The notes below the pieces were generated by a model that worked only from the letters and a program-made list of their open reading frames with translations, was not told the DNA's origin and did no database searches. Positions 22,333 through 29,815 of a DNA stretch of 32,908 nucleotides are shown here, piece by piece. Position numbers and translations under genes: made by a program. The first letter of the stretch is position 1; every line of letters begins with the position of its first letter. This DNA comes from an uncultured Fusicatenibacter sp. (GTDB lineage Bacteria; Bacillota; Clostridia; Lachnospirales; Lachnospiraceae), in the NCBI GenBank assembly GCA_902493585.1, contig CABUPZ010000027.1, positions 1-32,908 on the forward strand, written 5' to 3'.

Positions 22333-24984
22333 TTATTTTGAAAGCTGCTCCAATCTTGTACGAACCTGTTCCATCATCTGCTCATAATTCGCAAGTTTTT
22401 CCTTCTCCGCCTGAACCTTGGCCTCCGGCGCTTTCTGAACGAAGTTCGGATTGCTGAGCATTCCGTTGGAACGGGCAATTTCCTTGTTCAAACGTTCTTC
22501 TTCTTTTTTCAGACGTTCGATCTCTTTTTCAATGTCCACCAGTTCCGCAAATGGAATATAGATGGCAGCCTGCGGGATCACTGCGGAAACCGCATCGTCG
22601 GCGATGCCCTCCTTGTCCTTCTGTACATGAACCTCATTGGCAGATGCCAGGGTTCCGAAGAACACGCTTCCGCTGCGGAACGTATCCAGCACGGTATCGT
22701 CCTCGCTTACCACGTAAACGCTGGCTTTCTTTGACGGCGGCACCTGAAGTTCCGTACGAACGGCACGGATGCTGCGAACGGCTTCCTTCATCCGCTCAAC
22801 ATCTGCCTCTTCCTTCCGGAAGTTCCACTCTTCCGTGAATACCGGCCAGGAAGCGATCATAATGGACTCCTCTTCCGAATTCAATGTGCAGTAGATCTCC
22901 TCTGTGATAAACGGCATATACGGATGCAGAAGCTTCAGCGCGTTTCCAAGCACGGTCTTCAGTGTCCAGAGCGCCGCTCCCTTGGTCTCGTCCGTCTCGC
23001 TGTACAGACGCGGTTTCACCATCTCGATGTACCAGTCACAGAACTCTTCCCAGATGAAATCATAAACCTTCTGTACGGCGATGCCCAGCTCATATTTATC
23101 CAGATTCTCCGTCACCTCAGCGGCAAGGCTGTTCACCTTGGACAGGATCCATTTGTCGGCGATGGTCAGGTTTTCTTCCGGCATCTCTGCCGGAACCTCC
23201 GCCTTTTCCAGGTTCATCATGATGAAACGGGAGGCATTCCATACCTTATTGGCAAAGTTGCGGCTTGCCTCCACACGCTCCCAATAGAAACGCATGTCAT
23301 TTCCCGGCGCATTTCCTGTCATCAACGTCAGACGCAGGGCATCCGCCCCATACTGGTCGATCACTTTCAGCGGATCGATGCCGTTTCCGAGGGATTTGCT
23401 CATCTTTCTTCCCTGGGAATCTCTCACAAGGCCGTGGATCAGTACGTGGTGGAACGGAATCTCACCGGTCTGCTCCAGGGCGGAGAACATCATACGCATT
23501 ACCCAGAACGGGATGATATCATAACCCGTTACCAGAACATCGGTGGGATAGAAATACTCCAGCTCCGGTGTCTTCTCCGGCCATCCCAGTGTGGAGAACG
23601 GCCACAGAGCGGAACTGAACCAGGTGTCCAGGGTATCCGGATCCTGTGTGAAATGGCTGTGTCCACATTTCGGGCAGACCGCCGGAGCGCCGCCTCTCTG
23701 TACGATCAGCTCCCCGCACTTGTCACAGGTATAAGCCGGGATTCTGTGTCCCCACCACAGCTGTCTGGAAATACACCAGTCACGGATATTTTCCAGCCAG
23801 TGGAAATACGTTTTCTCAAAACTCTGCGGAACAAAGTTCGTTTTTCCACTCTTTACCGCCTCGATTGCCGGTTTTGCCATATCGGCCATCTTTACGAACC
23901 ACTGGGGTTTTACCATCGGCTCGATCGTCGTCTTGCAGCGGTCGTGGGTTCCTACGTTGTGAACATGATCTTCTACTTTCACCAGAAGTCCCTGTGCCTC
24001 AAGATCCGCAACCATTGCCTTTCTTGCCTCGTAGCGGTCCATACCTGCGTATTTTCCGCACTTTTCATTCATGGTTGCGTCATCATTCATGATATTAATT
24101 TCCGGCAGGTTGTGGCGTCTTCCCACCTCGAAATCGTTAGGGTCATGGGCCGGCGTGATCTTTACGCATCCGGTTCCGAACTCTTTGTCTACATAGGCAT
24201 CCGCGATCACCGGAATCTCACGGTCGGTCAACGGAAGCTTCAGCATCTTTCCGATCAGATCCTGATAGCGCTCATCTTCCGGATTAACCGCAACGGCGGT
24301 ATCTCCCAGAAGGGTTTCCGGACGGGTGGTAGCGATCTCCACATATCTGCCTTCCTCTCCAACGATCGGATAATTGATATGCCAGAAATGTCCCGCCTGT
24401 TCCTCATGCTCTACCTCGGCATCGGAAATGGAGGTCTGACATACCGGGCACCAGTTGATGATACGGCTGCCCTTGTAGATCCATCCTTTTTCGTACAGAC
24501 GGCAGAATACTTCTTCTACGGCTTTGGAACAACCTTCATCCATGGTAAAACGTTCTCTGTCCCAATCTGCGGAAGAGCCCAGTTTTTTCAGCTGGTCGTT
24601 GATCCGTCCGCCGTACTCGTTTTTCCATTCCCAGCAGTATCTGAGAAATTCTTCGCGGCCGATCTCATCTTTGTCGATGCCTTTTTCTTTCAGCATCTCG
24701 GTTACTTTGACCTCTGTAGCGATCGCCGCATGGTCGGTTCCCGGCTGCCAGAGGGTCTCATATCCCTGCATTCTCTTAAAGCGCGCCAGAATATCCTGCA
24801 TGGTGTTGTCCAGCGCATGGCCCATATGAAGCTGGCCGGTTACGTTCGGCGGCGGCATCATGATGGTAAATGGTTTTTTGTTTGGATTTACTTCGGCATG
24901 GAAATATCCTCGGTCCATCCATTTCTGATAAAGTCTGTCCTCGATTCCTTTCGGATCGTAGGTTTTGGCAAGCTCCTTGTTCAT
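22333..24984 (-). CDS. valS: valyl-tRNA synthetase
   Basis: The 883-residue product charges tRNA-Val. The class I HIGH motif appears as HMGH in PPPNVTGQLHMGHALDN near residue 55, and KMSKS in GRKMSKSLGN near 527. The editing CP1 insertion lies between them, with ATTRPETLLGDTAVAV. Two zinc-type cysteine sets are visible, CPVCQTS and CDKCG/CPKCGHS. The C-terminus is the ValS coiled coil. AAGGAGG precedes the ATG. It is first in a two-gene unit with the LTA synthase and is controlled by a T-box leader. Confidence 0.98.
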   Translation of the reverse strand: MNKELAKTYDPKGIEDRLYQKWMDRGYFHAEVNPNKKPFTIMMPPPNVTGQLHMGHALDNTMQDILARFKRMQGYETLWQPGTDHAAIATEVKVTEMLKEKGIDKDEIGREEFLRYCWEWKNEYGGRINDQLKKLGSSADWDRERFTMDEGCSKAVEEVFCRLYEKGWIYKGSRIINWCPVCQTSISDAEVEHEEQAGHFWHINYPIVGEEGRYVEIATTRPETLLGDTAVAVNPEDERYQDLIGKMLKLPLTDREIPVIADAYVDKEFGTGCVKITPAHDPNDFEVGRRHNLPEINIMNDDATMNEKCGKYAGMDRYEARKAMVADLEAQGLLVKVEDHVHNVGTHDRCKTTIEPMVKPQWFVKMADMAKPAIEAVKSGKTNFVPQSFEKTYFHWLENIRDWCISRQLWWGHRIPAYTCDKCGELIVQRGGAPAVCPKCGHSHFTQDPDTLDTWFSSALWPFSTLGWPEKTPELEYFYPTDVLVTGYDIIPFWVMRMMFSALEQTGEIPFHHVLIHGLVRDSQGRKMSKSLGNGIDPLKVIDQYGADALRLTLMTGNAPGNDMRFYWERVEASRNFANKVWNASRFIMMNLEKAEVPAEMPEENLTIADKWILSKVNSLAAEVTENLDKYELGIAVQKVYDFIWEEFCDWYIEMVKPRLYSETDETKGAALWTLKTVLGNALKLLHPYMPFITEEIYCTLNSEEESIMIASWPVFTEEWNFRKEEADVERMKEAVRSIRAVRTELQVPPSKKASVYVVSEDDTVLDTFRSGSVFFGTLASANEVHVQKDKEGIADDAVSAVIPQAAIYIPFAELVDIEKEIERLKKEEERLNKEIARSNGMLSNPNFVQKAPEAKVQAEKEKLANYEQMMEQVRTRLEQLSK

Positions 24985-25019
24985 TTTCTTCCTCCTTGAT
25001 CCTGGATGGTGCTGCCGGA

Positions 25020-25362
25020 ATTAAAAAAGCCCTTTGCACAGCAATTGTGCAAAGGGCGAATTTTATCCGCGGTACCACCTTGTTTTTCTCTTCATAGAAT
25101 CTGTCGGCGCCGTCTTTTCCCTGACATAATTTTCCTGTCTTCCATAAAAACTTCCGCGGCGCGAACCTTCCGGTCTTTTAACGCTGACAAGGCGTGGGAA
25201 CCTACTTTGCACAACCACTTTCCAATGCTTCCTTTCAATCCCCCGGTTCAAAAGCTACCTTCCATGATCACTTCCCTGGACGGCCTTTCAGCCGGTGAAC
25301 CGTCCTCTCTTTCGGGGTTCTTCATGTACTCCTCTTTCTCATTACCTTTTTCTGTTTAGGCT
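25020..25362 (-). promoter_or_regulatory. T-box leader (valine) of valS
   Basis: On the minus strand the T-box core AAGGTGGTACCGCGG lies at 25067-25081, followed by the terminator GCCCTTTGCACA/TGTGCAAAGGGC (25029-25057) and TTTTTT. Stem I features are visible further upstream: AGAGAGG at about 25303-25309 and a GCTGAAAG loop. A GTA triplet at 25256-25258 is a plausible Val specifier but is not proven. Uncharged tRNA-Val would stabilise the antiterminator. Confidence 0.93.
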
Positions 25363-25368
25363 GTTTTT

Positions 25369-25397
25369 ATCATAAGCGTGTTTCTGCGTTTTGTCAA
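25369..25397 (-). promoter_or_regulatory. sigma-A promoter of the valS T-box leader
   Basis: On the minus strand TTGACA (25392-25397) and TATGAT (25369-25374) have exactly 17 bp between them. Transcription would start near 25362. Confidence 0.85.
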
Positions 25398-25408
25398 GAC
25401 GAAAAAAA

Positions 25409-25860
25409 TTAAGATTTTTTGTAGTATTCTCTCGGGGCGCAGCCGTACATGGTGCGGAATTGGCGGAAGAAGTTGCTGTAGTCGGAGAAGCCGCTTTCTT
25501 CGGCGGCTGTGCGGGGCGGGATTCCTTCCTTCAGAAGTTTTTCTGCGTTCAGGAGTCTTTTCAGCAACAGGTACTGGTACGGGGAGCCTCCTACTTCTTC
25601 TTTGAATTCTTTGGACAGCTGACTGTAGTTTTTTAAAACAGGTCAGCAGTGCATGGATCATGGTTTCTTTTCCGTATACATCTCCTTTGTCTTCACAGAG
25701 AAGTTTTTGAATCAGTGTTCCCATTTCCTGACGCTGTGGTTCTTCCAGACAGTACTGCTGTACCGGAAAGTTTTCGGTGTCAGACCATTGGATGTTGTGA
25801 TCTTTCCCGTTCAGTTTTTCCGGCAGTTCCTGGGAAAATCTCAGGGAGATCCTTTCTGAA
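25409..25860 (-). pseudogene. AraC-family regulator, truncated and frameshifted
   Basis: The C-terminal AraC DNA-binding domain is clear: LSKEFKEEVGGSPYQYLLLK, LNAEKLLKEGIPPRTAAEES and FSDYSNFFRQFRTMYGCAPR, ending at 25409. It is out of frame with the preceding part (ISLRFSQELPEKLNGKDHNI to IHALLTCFKK) by one base in an A6 run near 25633-25640. Restoring A5 would join TCFKNYSQLSKEF, a normal AraC sequence. The 5' half of the gene, including the sensor domain start, is absent beyond about 25860. I infer an inactive remnant; a sequencing error in the A-run could explain the frameshift but not the missing N-terminus. Confidence 0.8.
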
Positions 25861-25899
25861 CAGTGTCCGCTGTGAATGCAGGGCTGATGCAGACGGTAA

Positions 25900-26406
25900 G
25901 GAGGAATCAACCGGGACGGCATGCGGCCTGCCATGGAAAATCTTGCCGGCCTTGGTTATCACGCGGTGGAAGTTTCCCAGATTCCCATGACACCGGAGAA
26001 TATCCGGGAACTTCAGTATGCAGATCAAAATCTTGGAATTCGGACTGTTTCCATGTCCTGCGGACTTGAGGATCTGTCTCCGGACTACAAGAATCCCGGC
26101 GATACGCTCGCCAACGATTTCAATAAAATCGTTGAGGACTGTCAGGCTGTGGGGTGTGGGATTCTGCGCATCGGACTGATCTCAGACCCCACACATATGT
26201 CTCTGGATATTTTCGGACCTCCGGAAGAATATGCGGAAGTCGGCGAAGGCTGTCTTGATATGCCCGCAATCATTCAGGCCGGCCTTGAAAGCGGAAGCGA
26301 ATATTTTCTGATCGAACAAGACAATCAATATGACAGAAATGTTTATGACTCTCTCCGTATTTCCCGGGACAACCTGATAAAACTGGGATATGCTGACTGG
26401 TTTTAA
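25900..26406 (+). pseudogene. sugar phosphate isomerase/epimerase remnant with internal deletion
   Basis: The fragment encodes MRPAMENLAGLGYHAVEVSQ near its start and DIFGPPEEYAEVGEGCLDMP then YFLIEQDNQYDRNVYDSLRI near its end, both typical of the xylose isomerase-like TIM-barrel epimerase family. Family members are about 260-290 residues; here only about 160 remain. The jump from GILRIGLISDPTH straight to the C-terminal region indicates loss of about 100 central residues, including metal-binding positions, and the N-terminal strand is also missing. It lies head to head with the AraC remnant, which was probably its regulator. It is unlikely to be active. Confidence 0.75.
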
Positions 26407-26456
26407 AAATAAGAAAAGTATGGCGCCGGATCCACTCAGGATCCTGGCGCCATACT
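26403..26456 (-). terminator. terminator of the dehydratase-activase gene pair
   Basis: A long hairpin AGTATGGCGCC...GGCGCCATACT (26417-26456) with inner GGATCC pairing is followed on the minus strand by TTTTCTTATTTTT. On the plus strand the T content after it is weaker, but it could also end the epimerase remnant. Confidence 0.75.
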
Positions 26457-26488
26457 TCTTCCTCTGCGCAAAAATCTGCAGCCATGAC

Positions 26489-28153
26489 TCAATTGATTTT
26501 TTCCAACGCATACAGCGCAGCTCCCACCGCACCGACAATCTCCGGCTGTTCGCAGATGTACAGCTTCGCTCCGATCTTTTCTTCCACCGCACGGACGACT
26601 CCGGGATTTTTCGCAACTCCGCCGGTCATCATAAACTCCGGCTCCATGCCGACGCGCCGCAGCAGGCCGGACGCTTTGTTGGCAATAGCACGGCACACGC
26701 CGTCGGCAATGTCTGCTTTCTCTTTATTGTTCGCGATCAGGGAGATGACTTCCGACTCCGCGAAGACGGAACACATACTGGTAATTTCAATCCGTTCTTT
26801 GGAAGTCAGCGCAATCGCTCCCAGCTCATCCATGCTCACCTCCAGGGTCCTGGCGATCATCTCCAGAAAACGTCCGGTTCCTGCCGCACACTTGTCGTTC
26901 ATAACAAAGTCCGTGACTTCTCCATCCTCGCTCAGCCGGATCGCCTTGCTGTCCTGTCCTCCGATATCCAGAATGGTGCGGATGTTCGGGTTAAAATAAT
27001 GCGCACCTTTTCCGTGGCAGCTGATCTCTGTAACATTTTCATCGGCAAAATCAATGCTCACACGTCCATATCCGGTAGACACGATCCAGTCGATGTCCTC
27101 CCTCTTCAGACCAGCCTGATCCAACACTTCTTTCAGCGCCCGCTCCGCACTGATGCCGGACTTTGCGCCGGTACGCACCACAGTAAATGCCCGGATCTTT
27201 CTGTCCTGATCCAAAATGACCGCATTGGTCGATGTGGAGCCGCTGTCTATTCCAAGTACATACATGTTTCCATCTCCCTTTTTCTGTATTTCCGGACGCC
27301 TTTTTTCCGCTCCAAGCGCCTCCAGAAAAGCTTCGATCCTGGTCAGGATCTGCCCGTAACTCTGTCTGGTATAATCCGTCTCCAGCAGAAGCATCGGACG
27401 TTTCAGCCAGCTTTTCAGCCAGGCATACTCATAGGCATAATTGTCGCAGAACTGCACGGTATGATAAATGATCCCGTCCACACTGTCCGCATACCGGCGG
27501 ATCAGCTCATCCCGGTTGGATGCCTGCTCCATGCGCATACACGGAAACTGGCTGAGAAGCCCTCTGGTATATCCGGTCAGCGTCTCTTTTTCCTCGTAGA
27601 GAATTTTTCTTCCCAGTCCGGTACAAGTCAGATCAAACGCCACTTCGGCTCCCTTGTCCTTCAGGATCTTTTTGATGCTGTCGTTCGCCCGGGCTCCCAG
27701 GATACCGATCCGGAGCGCGCCTTTCTTCGCTCCCGCCGACTGTTCCTGCTGTTTCTTTTGCAGAAATTCCCCAAACACTTCTTCAGAAAATTTCTTTCCT
27801 GAAAACTGCTCGTATTCCCGGATCATCCCACGGATCCGCTGCTCATACAGTTTGATGCCGGCATCCTTTGTGATCCGGGGCGTATCCAGCAGATAGATAA
27901 ACTTATCCGGAAACTCCTCTTTGAGCACATCATAGAGGCGGCGGATACTGTCACAGCATGTGGTCAGGATGATTCCCTCATAATCATTGGCCATGACATC
28001 TTCCAGCACCCCTTTTGCAAAACTGCAGATGTTGGGATGCATGCGTATTTCCGCCTGGCTGAAGCTTGTCACATCCGGTTCAATCCTTTTTACCTGTATG
28101 CCCATGGATTCAAAAATTTCCATCGGCGCATATTTGCATATATATCCTAACAT
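26489..28153 (-). CDS. fused 2-hydroxyacyl-CoA dehydratase-type subunit and activase (HgdC/BadF family)
   Basis: The 554-residue product has two parts. Residues 1-295 resemble a dehydratase subunit (HgdB/benzoyl-CoA reductase-like) with cysteines at LGYICKYAP, ILTTCCDSI, FPCMRME and TVQFCDNYAYEY. Residues about 301-554 are a complete BadF/HgdC activase: the phosphate loop VLGIDSGSTSTNAVI, DIGGQDSKAIRL, and the two [4Fe-4S] cysteines in NDKCAAGTGRFLE and ITSMCSVFAESE. The activase drives ATP-dependent electron transfer to the dehydratase cluster, a reaction that is extremely oxygen sensitive. It overlaps the partner subunit gene by 7 bp. No CoA-transferase or acyl-CoA dehydrogenase is adjacent, so the substrate is open. 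Confidence 0.9.
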   Translation of the reverse strand: MLGYICKYAPMEIFESMGIQVKRIEPDVTSFSQAEIRMHPNICSFAKGVLEDVMANDYEGIILTTCCDSIRRLYDVLKEEFPDKFIYLLDTPRITKDAGIKLYEQRIRGMIREYEQFSGKKFSEEVFGEFLQKKQQEQSAGAKKGALRIGILGARANDSIKKILKDKGAEVAFDLTCTGLGRKILYEEKETLTGYTRGLLSQFPCMRMEQASNRDELIRRYADSVDGIIYHTVQFCDNYAYEYAWLKSWLKRPMLLLETDYTRQSYGQILTRIEAFLEALGAEKRRPEIQKKGDGNMYVLGIDSGSTSTNAVILDQDRKIRAFTVVRTGAKSGISAERALKEVLDQAGLKREDIDWIVSTGYGRVSIDFADENVTEISCHGKGAHYFNPNIRTILDIGGQDSKAIRLSEDGEVTDFVMNDKCAAGTGRFLEMIARTLEVSMDELGAIALTSKERIEITSMCSVFAESEVISLIANNKEKADIADGVCRAIANKASGLLRRVGMEPEFMMTGGVAKNPGVVRAVEEKIGAKLYICEQPEIVGAVGAALYALEKIN

Positions 28154-29448
28154 ATTTTTTTCTGTTCCTCTTCTTCCGTTTTTTCTTCTCCGGTATCCAG
28201 CATCTCCAGAAACGCCTCCAGACGGGTTTTGATCTGACCGTCGTGGCTGTTGCGCTTGTCAATCCCGTCGCCGTCCAGGATCAGCATCGGAATTCCCTTT
28301 TCCCGGAATCTTTCCTTCAGGATCATACTTCCGCCGGAAGACTGTTTGCATCCCCAGTGGCAAAACTGGATCACCGCGTCCGGACAAAGCTGATCGGCAA
28401 GATTTGACACAATCTCCGCCTTATGGGAATAGGAACCATTGTAAAGGTTATGGATGATCTTCGCCGCTATCGCATGGAACGGACGGCTCGTATCCAGTTC
28501 TTCCAGCGAGTCAATGGAAATATCACTGGCAATGATCTGGTACTTCTCATTGGCGTTGAAATACTGCTGCAGGCTTTCCTGATAAAACGGCATCAGATGC
28601 ACCCACAGAATCTTCTTTCCCTCAAATTTCGGATAAGTTTTGATGTCTCTGTTCATAAACTGAATCAGTTCCAGGAACTCCCGGCTACCGATCAGCAGAT
28701 GGATTCCCATCATCAGATACAGGTGGCTGATCATCGCGCCCGGATAATAATGCTCACTCTGAAGTTTGAAAAATTTCAGCAGCTCTTTCCTGGTCTCATT
28801 TTCGATCTCAAGAGTCTCCCTGAATTTTTCCTCGTCAAAAGTTTTTCCAAAGACCCTCTCCAGTTCTTTTGTAAAGTCGCGGAGCTGTTCTGCAAGATAG
28901 TCCACGGACGCCGGATCATCCCCGTAAGGTACATCCAGAAAGGTAAAAGGAACTCCTTTTTTCTTCTCCAGATACCGGAACGTATTCAGATTTCCATCGC
29001 AGGACAGTGAGGTCGTGACCGCATACCTTGGAACCGGAATTGCTCCGCTGTCCACCGCTCCCACAAAGGTCTTGTGATACGAACACAGCGTAGGCGCGAT
29101 TCCCGTATCCTGCGCATAATCGATAAAATAATCCTCCAGATGGTATCCGCTCAGAAAGCAGGACAGACACTCGATGGACAGCGTATGAAGCCCGAAACAC
29201 TCCAGGATCTCACAGGGCGCAAAGATATTCCCCCACACATAGCTGTTCTCTTTTGCAAGCGAATCCGCCACAAAAGACATCATCATCGTCTCAAGTTTCT
29301 GATATCCTCTGGAGAGTTCTTTCTTTGGCAGCAGCTTGGTACGCAGCTTGTTTGCCTGAAATCCCAGAAGGATCTTTCCCCAGCTCTCGCCCGGGGCTTC
29401 CATGGTCTGTTCTTTTACATTCTCGATATATTTATCAACAATCCACAT
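28147..29448 (-). CDS. 2-hydroxyacyl-CoA dehydratase-family subunit
   Basis: The 433-residue product belongs to the HgdA/HgdB/benzoyl-CoA reductase subunit family. Visible features are the cluster cysteine region FAPCEILECFG near residues 77-87, CLSCFLSGYHLEDYF, TLCSYHKTFVGA, and the C-terminal signature FCHWGCKQSSGG and then LDGDGIDKRNSH with a GQIKTRLEAF helix. GGAGG lies before the ATG. It overlaps the fused subunit-activase gene by 7 bp. The pair could be a dehydratase or a double-cubane cluster-type reductase; sequence alone cannot choose. Confidence 0.88.
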   Translation of the reverse strand: MWIVDKYIENVKEQTMEAPGESWGKILLGFQANKLRTKLLPKKELSRGYQKLETMMMSFVADSLAKENSYVWGNIFAPCEILECFGLHTLSIECLSCFLSGYHLEDYFIDYAQDTGIAPTLCSYHKTFVGAVDSGAIPVPRYAVTTSLSCDGNLNTFRYLEKKKGVPFTFLDVPYGDDPASVDYLAEQLRDFTKELERVFGKTFDEEKFRETLEIENETRKELLKFFKLQSEHYYPGAMISHLYLMMGIHLLIGSREFLELIQFMNRDIKTYPKFEGKKILWVHLMPFYQESLQQYFNANEKYQIIASDISIDSLEELDTSRPFHAIAAKIIHNLYNGSYSHKAEIVSNLADQLCPDAVIQFCHWGCKQSSGGSMILKERFREKGIPMLILDGDGIDKRNSHDGQIKTRLEAFLEMLDTGEEKTEEEEQKKIC

Positions 29449-29472
29449 AATATTTCCTCCATTTAGGTGTAT

Positions 29473-29501
29473 GTTATATCACAGAACCTCACTCTTTTCC
29501 A
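29473..29501 (-). promoter_or_regulatory. promoter of the dehydratase-activase genes
   Basis: On the minus strand TGGAAA (29496-29501) and TATAAC (29473-29478) are 17 bp apart, with a TG extension (TGATATAAC). The start is about 20 bases before the ATG. Confidence 0.45.
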
Positions 29502-29532
29502 CGGACAAAATGAACAAACCGTCCGAAACAGT

Positions 29533-29560
29533 CGGCCGTTCAGCCAACTGAATGGCTGCC
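29533..29560. repeat. palindrome of the CCGTTC/GAACGG family
   Basis: GGCCGTTCAG and CTGAATGGCT pair along 10 positions with two G-U wobbles around CCAA. It lies directly beside the long hairpin that follows the DUF4250 gene. Confidence 0.45.
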
Positions 29561-29563
29561 GAA

Positions 29564-29624
29564 ACAGAGACAACTCCCGCAGCAGAAAACCTGCCGCGGG
29601 AGTTGTCTCTGTCAGATGATTTTT
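29564..29624. terminator. long terminator-like hairpin after the DUF4250 gene
   Basis: ACAGAGACAACTCCCGC (29564-29580) pairs fully with GCGGGAGTTGTCTCTGT, and an inner GCAG/CTGC extends the stem around AAAAC. On the plus strand a T6 run follows at about 29619-29625; on the minus strand only TTTC follows. It lies between the clpB-DUF4250 unit and the upstream region of the dehydratase genes. Confidence 0.65.
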
Positions 29625-29795
29625 TCAGATAAACTGATTTCTCACTGCATCATATTCATAATCAATCGCTGCCAGCCTGTTCCGCAGATCATGTTCACTG
29701 ACCTGCAGGGAACTGCACAGTTCCTGAAGGCTGGGATAAAAATCCCGAAGCTGAGTATTGATATAGCTCAGCAGCATCACCGGATCCTTGGGCAT
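29625..29795 (-). CDS. DUF4250 domain protein
   Basis: The 56-residue product begins MPKDPVMLLSYINTQLRDFY and ends IDYEYDAVRNQF, matching DUF4250, a short helical family of unknown function found in Clostridia. The ATG at 29795 follows GGAGGT by about eight bases; a closer ATG upstream gives only a few codons. It starts about 20 bp after the clpB stop, so it is probably part of the clpB transcript and shares its heat-shock control. It is shorter than usual gene-calling limits but well supported. Confidence 0.85.
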   Translation of the reverse strand: MPKDPVMLLSYINTQLRDFYPSLQELCSSLQVSEHDLRNRLAAIDYEYDAVRNQFI

Positions 29796-29815
29796 TGCTC
29801 CATTACCTCCACATT

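Noticed and set aside
22924..24999. 691-codon open frame antisense to valS
   Set aside because: It is the shadow of a gene with clear HIGH and KMSKS motifs.
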